A stretch of 64,000 bases of DNA from Caulobacter sp048541825 (GCF_048541825.1 NZ_CP183332.1:1116001-1180000), one strand, 5' to 3'; counted from the stretch's first letter, positions 8,594 through 17,070 are shown. Notes: generated by a model from the sequence alone, not told the origin. Made by a program: numbers and translations.

Positions 8594-9252
8594 GCTTCCC
8601 GCGCCGCGTCGAGGCGGTGATCTTCGACATGGACGGCCTGCTGCTGGACACCGAGATCGTCTATCGCGCCGCCATGATCGAGGCCGGCTCAGTGTTCGGC
8701 GTCGTCTTCACCGGCGAGATCTATGCGTCGATGGTCGGCAAGACCAATCCCGAGAGCGCCATCCTGCTGCGCGAACTCTATGGCGAGGACTTTCCGATCC
8801 AGGCCTATTTCGAGCGCGTCTGGAGCGACGTCGAGGACCTGCTGGAAGCCGAAACCAAGCTGAAGGCCGGGGTGATCGAGATTCTCGACCATCTGGACGA
8901 TCTGGGTCTGCCCTGCGCGATCGCCACCTCCAACGGCATGGTGTCGGTCGAGAAGTATCTGGGGCGCTTCGACCTGCTGAGCCGGTTCAACGCGGTGGTC
9001 GCCAACGCCGACGTCGTGCGCCACAAGCCGCATCCCGATCCCTATCTGGAAGCCGCCCGCCGCCTGGGCGTCGATCCCGCCCACTGTCTGGCGCTGGAGG
9101 ATTCCCATCCCGGCGTCCGCGCCGCCCATGCGGCTGGCATGATGACAGTGATGGTGCCCGATATCCTCGATCCCAACGAGGAGATGCATGACAAGTGCGT
9201 CCACATCGCCGACAGCCTGCACGTGGTGCTGGACCTGCTGAAGGCAATGTAA
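8590..9252 (+). CDS. HAD-superfamily hydrolase, phosphoglucomutase-like subgroup
   Basis: A 220-residue HAD protein with an alpha-helical cap inserted after motif I. D13-M-D15-GLLLD is motif I, with D13 the nucleophile and D15 the general acid. AIATSNGM is motif II, RHKPHPDPY contains the motif III Lys, and LEDSHPGVRAA is motif IV. This arrangement is shared by beta-phosphoglucomutase and many small-molecule phosphatases, and the substrate cannot be decided here. It overlaps serB by 4 bp and ends beside a large inverted repeat that separates it from the convergent EAL gene. Confidence 0.85.
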   Translation: MSFPRRVEAVIFDMDGLLLDTEIVYRAAMIEAGSVFGVVFTGEIYASMVGKTNPESAILLRELYGEDFPIQAYFERVWSDVEDLLEAETKLKAGVIEILDHLDDLGLPCAIATSNGMVSVEKYLGRFDLLSRFNAVVANADVVRHKPHPDPYLEAARRLGVDPAHCLALEDSHPGVRAAHAAGMMTVMVPDILDPNEEMHDKCVHIADSLHVVLDLLKAM

Positions 9253-9255
9253 GCT

Positions 9256-9353
9256 GTTATCCCGGCCAAGTGCGAAGCGCGCCGAGCCGGGACCGCCGGG
9301 AGCGCCGAGCCTTTAGCGGTCCCGGGTCTTCGCTGCGCCAGGCCCGGGATGAC
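9256..9353. repeat. Inverted-repeat element (REP/BIME-like) between convergent genes
   Basis: The left arm starts GTTATCCCGGCC and the right arm ends GGCCCGGGATGAC. Both arms also hold GCGAAGC/GCTTCGC-like and CGGGACCGC/GCGGTCCCG pieces, so about 40 bp on each side can pair imperfectly into one long hairpin. Elements of this look recur between genes in alphaproteobacterial genomes. Here it could also end transcription from both sides. Confidence 0.65.
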
Positions 9354-9360
9354 GCGCTAT

Positions 9361-11706
9361 TCAGGCCTTACGCAGCGCGTCCGTCTCGACTTCCGCTGGC
9401 AGCTCGATCGACCAGCCCCCCAGGAACGCGGTCAGCGCCTCCAGCCCCATGGGCCTGGCGATGTGATAGCCCTGCGCCAGATCGCAGCCCATCAGTTGCA
9501 GCACGGCCAGGGCTTCGCGGGTCTCGACGCCCTCGGCGGTGACTTTCATGCCCAGGCTGTGGGCCAGGTCGATGGTCGACTTGACCAGCAGGGCGTCCTT
9601 GCCGCCGGCCTGCAGCGACAGCACGAAGGCCTTGTCGATCTTCAGCTCGTCGGCGCGGATCTGCTTCAAATAGGCCAGGGAGGACAGGCCCGAGCCATAA
9701 TCGTCGATCGAGACCGGGATGCCGGCGGCCGCGAAGCGTTCCAGAACCCCCAGCGCGACATCCGGATTGCCGATCACAGCCGTCTCGGTGATCTCGAAAC
9801 AGACGCGGGCGGCTTCGCGGGTGACTTGCTCGATGGCGCGATCGGCAAACTCGGCGTCGTCGATCAGGCGGCCAGAGACATTGACCGACATCAGCACGTC
9901 GTGGCCGGCCGCGCGTAGCGCCTTCTGGTCGGCGATGGCCTGGGTCAGGACGAAGTCGGTCAGGGCGCGGATGTGGCCGGTCTCTTCGGCCATTTCCACA
10001 AACAGGTCCGGACGCATCAAGCCGCGCGTCGGATGGTTCCAGCGCACCAGGGCCTCGACGCCGGTGATCTTGCCCGAGCGAAGATCCAGCTTGGGCTGGT
10101 GATTGAGGAACAGAGCGCCCGTGGCCACGCCCTCCAGCATGTCGCTCATCAGCGACAGGTTGCCGGCCGGATCGCCATAGGCGACAGGGTCAAACAGCAT
10201 GACCTTGCGATGGGCGGCGCGGCCCTGGTCCAGGGCGATCAGCGCCTGCTCAATGAGCCTGGGCGCATCCAGTGCGCCTGCCGTGGTGGCGGCCAGGCCG
10301 TGGGTCAGGCTCACATCGACCAGTTCGCCGCCGACGCGGATCGGCTTGTCGAGCGCCTTTGCCTCGACCTCGATCAGTGGCGTCAGGGAGGCCAGGTCGG
10401 TGAGGCTGGAGACGACGCACAGGGTCGAGGTGGTCAGGCGACCGACCAGCAGGCCCGGCGCGATGGCCGTGATCCGCTCGCCCAGTTCGGCGATCAGCTG
10501 GGTCGCCAGCGAATAGCCGATGGCGCCGCGCACGAAGGTGAAGCGGTCCAGGCCAACGGCGCTGATGATCACCTGCTCGCCCTCGGCCGCACTGGCCAGG
10601 CGGCTGGTGATCTCGCGCTCCAGGGCGCGACGGTTGGGCAGGCCGGTTTCCTCGTCGTGCAGGGCCTGATGGATCATCCGGGCTTCGCGATCGCGGATCT
10701 CCGCGGCCATCAGGTTGAAGCTGCTGGCCAGGCGACCGATCTCGTCCTGGGTCTGCACCTCAACGCGGACATCTTCGCCGCGCTGCAGTCGGCAGGCGGC
10801 GGCGTCCAGGGCGGTGATCGGGCGGGCCAGGCCGCGCGACAGGGCCCAGCTGGCGACGACCACCAGGGCTGCGCCAATCAGTCCGGCGATGATCACGGCG
10901 GCGAACAGGGGGCGATACGGGGCCATGGCCTTGGCCATGGGATAGCGCAGGACCAGCGCTGCGGCGCCGTCCTGGCCCAGCGCTTTCAGCGGCTTGACCA
11001 GGATCAGGTCGTTCTGCCCGCCGGCCTTCAGCAGGCTGGGCTCGGCGATCCTGTCGCGCAGGGCTGTCTCGACATAGGCGCCGACTCGCCGGGCGTCGAA
11101 GCCCGCATCGTCGGTGACCCAGCCTTCGCCGCGCCGGTCAAAGACCTGGGCGTCCAGCTCGATAGCCGACAGGCGCTCAAGGGCCCGCATTTCGCTGTCG
11201 TCCAGCTTGGCGGCGAAGACGATCCAGCCGGTCAGGGTCGGGGCCAGGATCGGCGCCGAAATGACCTGATAGGGCGCGCCATTGACCACGAACACGCCTT
11301 GGGCGCGGTCTCCGGTGTCGAGCGCCGTCCACAGTTTCTCGAGATCCAGCTGGGCCGGATCCAGGCCGACCACATCGCCATCGACCCCGACGATGAAGGC
11401 CAGGTCCAGGCCCATGCGCTGGCGAAGATTGGTGATGGCGGACTCGACGGTCGGAACATCATGGGTGGCCACGGCCGCCCGGAAACCGAAGTCGCGCGCC
11501 AGCAGATCGGCGCCGTCGCGCAGGCGCTGGGTCCGCAGCGCCCAGACGCTGTCGAAGACCGTGCCGCTGGCCGACAGTTCCTTGCGCACCACCTGCTGTG
11601 CGTTGCCGACAATCGCCAGATAGACCGTCACCGCGACAAGACTCAGCACCAGGGCGAACAGCCCGGCATAGAGCACCGTCAGCTTGGTCTGGAGGCGATG
11701 GAACAC
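9361..11706 (-). CDS. Membrane sensor with HAMP, degenerate GGDEF and EAL c-di-GMP phosphodiesterase domains
   Basis: A 781-residue protein. Membrane spans at about 13-33 and 266-290 enclose a periplasmic double-CACHE-like sensor of ~230 residues. HAMP follows (about 288-340), then GGDEF (about 345-510) and EAL (about 520-765). The GGDEF signature is lost: the position normally RxGGDEF reads R423-LTTST, so it should not make c-di-GMP. The EAL domain keeps the catalytic set: E551-A-L, N609, E641, D668-D669, K692 and E725-GVE. It should therefore hydrolyse c-di-GMP in response to a periplasmic cue. It follows the cupredoxin gene on the same strand, 9 nt after its stop. Confidence 0.92.
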   Translation of the reverse strand: MFHRLQTKLTVLYAGLFALVLSLVAVTVYLAIVGNAQQVVRKELSASGTVFDSVWALRTQRLRDGADLLARDFGFRAAVATHDVPTVESAITNLRQRMGLDLAFIVGVDGDVVGLDPAQLDLEKLWTALDTGDRAQGVFVVNGAPYQVISAPILAPTLTGWIVFAAKLDDSEMRALERLSAIELDAQVFDRRGEGWVTDDAGFDARRVGAYVETALRDRIAEPSLLKAGGQNDLILVKPLKALGQDGAAALVLRYPMAKAMAPYRPLFAAVIIAGLIGAALVVVASWALSRGLARPITALDAAACRLQRGEDVRVEVQTQDEIGRLASSFNLMAAEIRDREARMIHQALHDEETGLPNRRALEREITSRLASAAEGEQVIISAVGLDRFTFVRGAIGYSLATQLIAELGERITAIAPGLLVGRLTTSTLCVVSSLTDLASLTPLIEVEAKALDKPIRVGGELVDVSLTHGLAATTAGALDAPRLIEQALIALDQGRAAHRKVMLFDPVAYGDPAGNLSLMSDMLEGVATGALFLNHQPKLDLRSGKITGVEALVRWNHPTRGLMRPDLFVEMAEETGHIRALTDFVLTQAIADQKALRAAGHDVLMSVNVSGRLIDDAEFADRAIEQVTREAARVCFEITETAVIGNPDVALGVLERFAAAGIPVSIDDYGSGLSSLAYLKQIRADELKIDKAFVLSLQAGGKDALLVKSTIDLAHSLGMKVTAEGVETREALAVLQLMGCDLAQGYHIARPMGLEALTAFLGGWSIELPAEVETDALRKA

Positions 11707-11715
11707 GGCCGTCCT

Positions 11716-12333
11716 CTAGGGGTGCGCCGGAGCGCGCAACTCGATCGACACGGACTCGCGCAGGTCACCGCCGCCGATCGTCGTGGTGGTTAGGGTCTTC
11801 TCGTTTTTCATGCCACGCAGATACGGATGCCAGATCCGCACCACGACGGGGCCCGACGGGATGTCACGGATCGTCGCCACACCGGCGTCGTCGCTCTTGG
11901 CCGCATAGGGGGTGTCGACCACCTTGATGAAGCTGACCATCTGGTCGTGGATGTTGCAGCCGATCGCGGCCACGCCGACAGCGGGCATTTTGACGGTGCG
12001 GTTCTCTTCACGGCCGTAGAGTTTCAGCTCGAACTTGTTGCCGCCCGAGAAGGAATAGACGTGGTGGCGCACCTTATCGAGATTAGGGAACGAGACCTCT
12101 GCGCCCGCTGGCGCGATCAGCACGAAGGGCGTGAACTGGATGTTCTGCTGGGCAACCCGATAGGGCCACGGGAACTTGATTGGTCCACGACTGGGCTGGC
12201 CGCCGGGATGGACTGTTACGACCGCATCGGGAACGGGCTTGCCGTCGGCGCCGCGCACCGTGACGGTCAGGCTGCCGGCCCAGGCGGCGCCGCTCATCAG
12301 TACCGTGACGAGAAGTGAAATGACGAGTTTCAT
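11716..12333 (-). CDS. Periplasmic cupredoxin-like protein (methylamine utilization-type)
   Basis: A 205-residue protein with a signal peptide (MKLVISLLVTVLMSGAAWA) and a cupredoxin fold. The pattern H90-H91, then C126-N-I-H129-D-Q-M132, matches the type 1 copper ligand set His...Cys-x2-His-x2-M. The N-terminal part (about 20-60) resembles a carboxypeptidase-regulatory-like beta domain (GADGKPVPDAVVTV). Similar proteins are often named methylamine utilization proteins, but no methylamine genes are nearby. ATG 12333 is used; a TTG nine bases up would spoil the signal peptide. It is the first gene of a two-gene unit with the EAL sensor and is divergent from the DUF3034 gene. Confidence 0.82.
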   Translation of the reverse strand: MKLVISLLVTVLMSGAAWAGSLTVTVRGADGKPVPDAVVTVHPGGQPSRGPIKFPWPYRVAQQNIQFTPFVLIAPAGAEVSFPNLDKVRHHVYSFSGGNKFELKLYGREENRTVKMPAVGVAAIGCNIHDQMVSFIKVVDTPYAAKSDDAGVATIRDIPSGPVVVRIWHPYLRGMKNEKTLTTTTIGGGDLRESVSIELRAPAHP

Positions 12334-12483
12334 CACACACAACTAGCGTCTCGCGAATGAAATCACCGTTAACGCGCGTGTCTTGGCGCGACATCTTGTC
12401 GAGATACAGGGTTAAGCTGAAAGGTTCTGTAAAGTCTTCTGAACGACCCTCGCTGACTGAACTGTCGCCGGGTCCAGAGCCAG

Positions 12484-13368
12484 ATGAAGCTTCACTATAA
12501 GACCATTCCGGCTTTTGGCTGTGTCATGGCCGCAGTCCTGGCCAGCGGCGCGACGGCGGCCGAGATCGAGACCGGCGGCAAGCTGTTGCTGACCGGCGGC
12601 GTCAGCGCCCTTGAAGGCGGGGCGGGCGGCGGCATCGCCACCTGGGGCGTTGTTGCCGGCAACGAGACCCGCAATGGCGTCGGCGGCAAGGTCCACGTGA
12701 CCCAGGTGGATGTTTCCGACTATCAGCTGCGCTCTGCGGGGGCCGCGATCGGCCTGTACGACCGGGTGGAGCTGTCGGTCGCGCGTCAGGAATTCGACAC
12801 CGGTGCCACGGGCACCAAGCTGGGCCTGGGCAAGGGTTTCACCTTCAGGCAGGACATCATCGGCGCCAAGCTGCGGGTGCTGGGCGACGCCGTCTATGAG
12901 CAGGACAGCTGGGTGCCGCAGGTCTCGGTCGGCGCGCAGTTCAAGAAGAACAATCAGGACGCCATCATCAAGACTGTCGGCGGGCAGCATGACAGCGGCG
13001 TCGACTACTATGTTGCGGCTACCAAGCTGCTGCTGGACAAGAGCCTCGTCCTGAGCGGCGCGGTGCGCCTGACCAAGGCCAACCAGACTGGTCTGCTGGG
13101 CTTCGGCGGCGACAAGAACGACCGCTACAGGGCCCAGTTTGAGGGCTCGGCCGGTGTGCTGCTCAGCAAACGCCTGATGGTCGGGGCCGAATACCGCACC
13201 AAGCCCAGCAACCTTGGCTTCGCCAGGGAGGATGACTGGGTCGACCTGTTCGCCGCCTATGCGATCAACAAGACGGTGTCGGTGACGGCTGCCTATGTCG
13301 ATCTGGGCGACATCGCCACGTTCAAGGATCAGCGAGGCCTGTATCTCTCGCTGCAGGCCGGCTTCTAG
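12484..13368 (+). CDS. DUF3034 family outer-membrane protein
   Basis: A 294-residue protein with a signal peptide ending ATAA (about residue 26). The rest is a run of alternating beta strands rich in Gly, ending in ...LSLQAGF; a C-terminal Phe is the usual outer-membrane barrel signal. The family is DUF3034, whose function is unknown to me. Aromatic residues at strand ends (YDRVELSVARQEF, GVDYYVAATKLLL) fit a barrel of 12-14 strands. The globin gene follows 11 nt later. The 150-bp divergent region before it is shared with the cupredoxin gene, so both halves of the locus could share control. Confidence 0.8.
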   Translation: MKLHYKTIPAFGCVMAAVLASGATAAEIETGGKLLLTGGVSALEGGAGGGIATWGVVAGNETRNGVGGKVHVTQVDVSDYQLRSAGAAIGLYDRVELSVARQEFDTGATGTKLGLGKGFTFRQDIIGAKLRVLGDAVYEQDSWVPQVSVGAQFKKNNQDAIIKTVGGQHDSGVDYYVAATKLLLDKSLVLSGAVRLTKANQTGLLGFGGDKNDRYRAQFEGSAGVLLSKRLMVGAEYRTKPSNLGFAREDDWVDLFAAYAINKTVSVTAAYVDLGDIATFKDQRGLYLSLQAGF

Positions 13369-13379
13369 GAAAGCGCTCG

Positions 13380-13889
13380 ATGTCTCGTTTCACCCAGAGC
13401 GCGGCCCTGGCCGCCGTCATCACCCTTGGCCTCGCCGGCGCCGCCCTGGCGCAGGACGCCGTTCCGCCCGGTGAGCAGCCGGTCGATCCCTATGCGCAGT
13501 CCAACGCCAATGCGCACGCGACGCCCCTGACCGACACCAGGGTGTTTGAGTCCTTTCATGGCAAGGACGGCCTGGCGCGCATCGCGGCCGACATGGTCGA
13601 TCGCAGCCTGGCCGACCCGCGCATCAAGGAGATCTTCGCCACCACCGACGTTCCCCGCCTGAAGCGGACCCTGGCCGAGCAGTTCTGCTACGCGCTGGGC
13701 GGCGGCTGCGACTATACCGGCCGGGACATGAAAAGCGTCCACAAGGACATGGGCGTCACCAACCGGGACTTCAACGCCATGGTCGAAAACCTGCAGTGGG
13801 CGATGGAGCAGGAGGGCGTGCCCTTCTTCGCCCAGAACAAGCTGCTGGCCAAGCTAGCCCCGATGCAGCGCGGCGTGGTGGAGCGGTAG
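13380..13889 (+). CDS. Exported group 1 truncated hemoglobin
   Basis: A 169-residue protein. Residues 1-24 form a signal peptide (LGLAGAALAQ), so this globin should act in the periplasm, unusual for the family. After a ~25-residue linker the truncated globin domain runs from about 53 to 168. The proximal haem ligand is expected at H121 in MKSVHKDMG, with F59/H60 in the helix B region FESFHGKDGL. C103 and C110 (FCYALGGGC) could form a disulphide. AGGA lies just after the preceding stop and serves as RBS. Group 1 globins bind O2 or NO; the partner here is unknown. Confidence 0.85.
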   Translation: MSRFTQSAALAAVITLGLAGAALAQDAVPPGEQPVDPYAQSNANAHATPLTDTRVFESFHGKDGLARIAADMVDRSLADPRIKEIFATTDVPRLKRTLAEQFCYALGGGCDYTGRDMKSVHKDMGVTNRDFNAMVENLQWAMEQEGVPFFAQNKLLAKLAPMQRGVVER

Positions 13890-13899
13890 TCCAAATGCC

Positions 13900-14026
13900 G
13901 CTCTCCCCGGCGAATGCCGGGGTCCATATCGAGCCCCAGGCGGACTGTCGCCTTGGCCAAGCCAAACGGCGCGTCATCCCCGAACGCTCAGGCTGAATCT
14001 GGGTCCCGGCTTTCGCCGGGAAGAGC
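13900..14026. repeat. Intergenic inverted repeat (REP/BIME-like)
   Basis: The left arm GCTCTCCCCGGCGAATGCCG pairs with the reverse of the right arm CGGCTTTCGCCGGGAAGAGC. Each arm is itself a small palindrome (CCCCGGC-gaat-GCCGGGG and CCCGGC-ttt-CGCCGGG). Between the arms lies CATCCCCGAACGCTCAGG. It sits between the convergent globin and nucleoside-permease-type genes. Confidence 0.7.
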
Positions 14027-14044
14027 GGAGGTTTGTGCGGAGAT

Positions 14045-15082
14045 CTATTTCCCCGGCACCGCGTCCGCATAGCGCGGCCAGTTCTTCGCCAGCTCATCCA
14101 CCACCACGCCGCCGACCTTGAAGGCCGCGTCGAGCGAGGATTGCAGGGCCGGAACGCCGGTCTGCTCGCCCAGCAGGTTGGTCGCCGCGTCGCCGCCGGG
14201 GGGCTGGGTGGTGTAATTGCTGGCCGTGCGCAGAACCAGCACGCGCCGGGGGTCGGCGCGGTTCGCGCGGCCCAGGGCGTCGATGGCGGCCAGGACGCCG
14301 GTGTCCTCCATGCCGGTCATCACAAAGCCGTCCTGATCTCCGGTCCAGTAGTTGGCCCAGGCCTCGTAGTGGCGGTTGAGGATCTCGCCGTGCCAGAAGG
14401 CCTGGCCGCTGACCTCGTCACCCTTCAGCACCATCGGCGGCGTCTGGGCCTTGGGCAGGCCGACATAGGGCGCGCGCAGGGCCTTGAGGGCGTCGTTGTC
14501 GGCAATGGCCGCGTCGCGCGTCAGGTCGAAGGCCCAGTCGCGCAGGGCCAGGTTCAGCGGGAACAGATTCTCGCTATCGGCCGCAGGCGGGCCCTCATAG
14601 GGCGCCTTGCGATGGAAGGGGATCTGGCCGATCGCCCACGCCTTGGGCGTCTCGCGCGGATCGATCATGTAGCCGAAGTCGCTGTCGATCACCGCGCCGA
14701 TCCAGGCCGCCGAACCCACCGAGCCCTGGTTGGGATTGACGCCGGCGATGGCCGCAATCAGCCAGTAGCTCTTGGAGAGGTCAAAGCGCGGATCAAGGCC
14801 CAGGGCCAGGGTCGAGATCGCCGCGCGGTTGGTGCCCATGCTGGTCGACAGCAGCAGCACCTTGCGGGCCGGATCGTAACGCAGGTCGCGGAACCCCGTC
14901 TTGAACGGGATCTTCTGCGGCATGATCTGGGCCCAGGCCTGGAACTCTCCGGCCTTGTCGCCGGTGTCCTCGCCGATCTCGAAGGCGGTGACCACAACCA
15001 CGCGAACCTCAAGCGGCGCGGCAAGGGCGGGCGCTGAAGCCAGGCACGCGAAAAGACAGGCGAGAACCGCGAGACGACGCAT
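14045..15082 (-). CDS. Purine nucleoside permease (NUP) family secreted protein
   Basis: A 345-residue protein with a signal peptide (residues 1-21, ending ALAAP) and no other membrane span. The body matches the NUP family, first described in yeast purine nucleoside permease. VVVTAFEIGEDTGDKAGEFQAW, then GTNRAAIS, IAAIAGVNPNQGSVGSAAW and VMTGMEDTG resemble the nucleoside phosphorylase fold, so an enzyme or binding role in the periplasm is as likely as transport. It starts next to the terminator of hflC. A CNT-type nucleoside transporter lies at 25062-26342. Confidence 0.8.
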   Translation of the reverse strand: MRRLAVLACLFACLASAPALAAPLEVRVVVVTAFEIGEDTGDKAGEFQAWAQIMPQKIPFKTGFRDLRYDPARKVLLLSTSMGTNRAAISTLALGLDPRFDLSKSYWLIAAIAGVNPNQGSVGSAAWIGAVIDSDFGYMIDPRETPKAWAIGQIPFHRKAPYEGPPAADSENLFPLNLALRDWAFDLTRDAAIADNDALKALRAPYVGLPKAQTPPMVLKGDEVSGQAFWHGEILNRHYEAWANYWTGDQDGFVMTGMEDTGVLAAIDALGRANRADPRRVLVLRTASNYTTQPPGGDAATNLLGEQTGVPALQSSLDAAFKVGGVVVDELAKNWPRYADAVPGK

Positions 15083-15091
15083 GGTCTTCCT

Positions 15092-15127
15092 CGAAAGAAA
15101 AAGGGCCGCGAGAGAATCTCGCGGCCC
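15092..15127 (-). terminator. Intrinsic terminator after hflC
   Basis: GGGCCGCGAGA-ttc-TCTCGCGGCCC (15103-15127) on the minus strand is followed by TTTTTCTTTCG. It begins 6 nt past the hflC stop and lies 10-45 nt before the start of the NUP-family gene, insulating the two. Confidence 0.92.
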
Positions 15128-15133
15128 TGGTTC

Positions 15134-15985
15134 TTACTGCGCTTGCGGTCCGCGCTGGAAGTACTTGAAGAAGGCGCTGTCGGGGGAAAGCACCAGGGTG
15201 GCGTCTCCCTGACCAAGCGACGCCTCATAGGCCTGCATCGAGCGATAGAAGGCCGCGAAGTTGGGGTCCCGGCCGAAGCTGGACGCGAACAGCTCGGCGC
15301 GGCGGGCGTCGCCCTCGCCCCGGATCTTTTCGCCTTCCTCGGTGGCGGTCGCCACGATCTCGCGCTTCTGCTGCTCGCCGATGGCGCGCAGCTGGGCCGC
15401 TTCCTGCTGGCGGGCGGTCTGCATGCGCTCGAACACCGCCTTCTGGTTGGCCTCGGGCAGGTCGGCGCGGCGGATGCGCACGTCGATGATCTGGACGCCC
15501 AGATCGGAAGCCTTCACCTGGCGGCCGACCTCGTCGCGGATGGCGGCCATGACCACGGCGCGCTTGCCGGCGATCACTTCCTCGGAATTGGCCCGGCCGA
15601 TGGTCTGGCGCAGCGAGGCGTTGACGATGCGTTCCAGCCGGTCCTTGGCCTTCGTCTCATCGCCCAGGGTCTTGTAGAACTGGCGCGGGTCGCTGATCCG
15701 GTAGCGGACGAAGGCGTCGACCACCAGGCGCTCCTGGTCGGCGGCGATCACCTCTTCCTGGTCGGCGTTCAGGGCGATGTTGCGGTTGTCGAACTTGACC
15801 ACGCGATCCAGGAACGGCGCCTTCAGGTGCAGGCCCGGCGTACGGACCACGCGGATCGGGTCGCCGAAGCGGATGACCAGGGCCTGATGGCGCTGATCGA
15901 CCTGATAGACGGTCGACCCCAGCAGGACCAGCAGGGCGCCGGCGGCGGCGCCGAGGGCGGTGAGACGGTTTTGCGGACGGATCAT
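15134..15985 (-). CDS. hflC: HflC, FtsH-modulating SPFH protein
   Basis: A 283-residue bitopic inner-membrane protein. One N-terminal span (about 9-28) is followed by an SPFH/band 7 domain in the periplasm (VYQVDQRHQALVIRFGDPIRV, then TPGLHLKAPFLDRVVKFD). A charged coiled coil (about 195-245) follows. HflK and HflC form the large cage around FtsH that limits its proteolysis of membrane proteins. The start ATG overlaps the hflK stop by 4 bp, and a strong terminator follows the stop. Confidence 0.94.
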   Translation of the reverse strand: MIRPQNRLTALGAAAGALLVLLGSTVYQVDQRHQALVIRFGDPIRVVRTPGLHLKAPFLDRVVKFDNRNIALNADQEEVIAADQERLVVDAFVRYRISDPRQFYKTLGDETKAKDRLERIVNASLRQTIGRANSEEVIAGKRAVVMAAIRDEVGRQVKASDLGVQIIDVRIRRADLPEANQKAVFERMQTARQQEAAQLRAIGEQQKREIVATATEEGEKIRGEGDARRAELFASSFGRDPNFAAFYRSMQAYEASLGQGDATLVLSPDSAFFKYFQRGPQAQ

Positions 15986-17070
15986 TGGGCGGCTCCGTCG
16001 ATGGACTTGACCACGGTGGCGGTCCGCGGACGGAACGCGTCGGGCGGCAGGATCACCGGGGCGCTGGCGCCCTTGCTGTCGATGATGACCTTGTTCGAAT
16101 TGGCCAGCACGCGCTGCATGGTCTCAAGATAGAGGCGCTCGCGCGTCACGGCCGGGGCCAGCTTGTACTGGTCATAGATCTGGTTGAAGCGGGCGGCTTC
16201 ACCGGCCGCTTCGCGCACGACCTGTTCGCGATAGCCCTTGGCCTGCTGGACGATCTCGGCGCTCCGGCCGCGCGCCACGTTGGCGGCCGACTGGGCGTTC
16301 TGGCTGGCGCGCTGCACGTCGCGGAAGGCGTCGATGACCGGCGGCGGCGGGGTGGCCGTCTGGATCTGCACGCTTTCGACGAAGACCCCGGCGTCATAGC
16401 GATCCAGGATCTGCTGCATCAGGACCTCAGCCTCCAGCTGAAGCTGGCCGCGGCCGGTGGTCAGGATGGGGGTCAGGGCGGTCTTGCCGACCACCTCGCG
16501 CATGGCGCTCTCGCCGACGGCGCGGATCACGCTGTCGGGATCGCGGACATTGAACAGGTACTTGGGGGCGTCAGACACCCGCCACTGCACCGAGAAGGCC
16601 AGGTCGACGATGTTCTCGTCGCTGGTCAGCATCAGGCGCTCTTCGCCACCGTCCGTGCCGGTGGCGCCGATGTCGGTCGTGCGGATCTCGCTGACCGAGA
16701 CCTTTTCGACGGTCTCGACCGGGAAGGGAAGGTGATAGCGCAGGCCCGGATTGGCGACACGCGAGAAGGCGCCGAAGGTGCTGACGACGCCCTGCTGGTT
16801 GGGCTGGACGACATAGACGCCTGTCACTGCCCACAGGGCGACGACGGCGCCGGCCGCCGTGGCGATGGCGCGGGGCCGGTCAGGACCCTGAAAGTAGCCG
16901 CGCAGGCGCGCGGTCAGATCTTCGATCACCTGGTTCAGGTCGATCGGGGTCTGGGGATCGCGAGGTCCGCCCGATGGGCGGCGCGGACCAGGGCGCGGCG
17001 TGTTGTCCTTGTCGCCATTCGGCGGCGGAGAACCCCAGGGACCAGGGCCGGCATTGTCGTTCCAAGGCAT
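15982..17070 (-). CDS. hflK: HflK, FtsH-modulating SPFH protein
   Basis: A 362-residue partner of HflC. The Gly/Pro-rich cytoplasmic N-terminus (MPWNDNAGPGPWGSPPP) is typical of HflK. A membrane span at about 69-88 is followed by the SPFH domain starting VYVVQPNQQGVVSTFGAF and a coiled coil (about 255-310). ATG 17070 is preferred because it gives this hallmark N-terminus; the open frame upstream of it runs into the divergent mrp gene. It is the first gene of the hflK-hflC transcript. Confidence 0.94.
   Translation of the reverse strand: MPWNDNAGPGPWGSPPPNGDKDNTPRPGPRRPSGGPRDPQTPIDLNQVIEDLTARLRGYFQGPDRPRAIATAAGAVVALWAVTGVYVVQPNQQGVVSTFGAFSRVANPGLRYHLPFPVETVEKVSVSEIRTTDIGATGTDGGEERLMLTSDENIVDLAFSVQWRVSDAPKYLFNVRDPDSVIRAVGESAMREVVGKTALTPILTTGRGQLQLEAEVLMQQILDRYDAGVFVESVQIQTATPPPPVIDAFRDVQRASQNAQSAANVARGRSAEIVQQAKGYREQVVREAAGEAARFNQIYDQYKLAPAVTRERLYLETMQRVLANSNKVIIDSKGASAPVILPPDAFRPRTATVVKSIDGAAQ

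Noticed and set aside
9973..11793. 606-codon frame antisense to the EAL gene
   Set aside because: Same third-codon-position effect; composition rich in Gln, Gly, Ala and Asp, no RBS and no domains.
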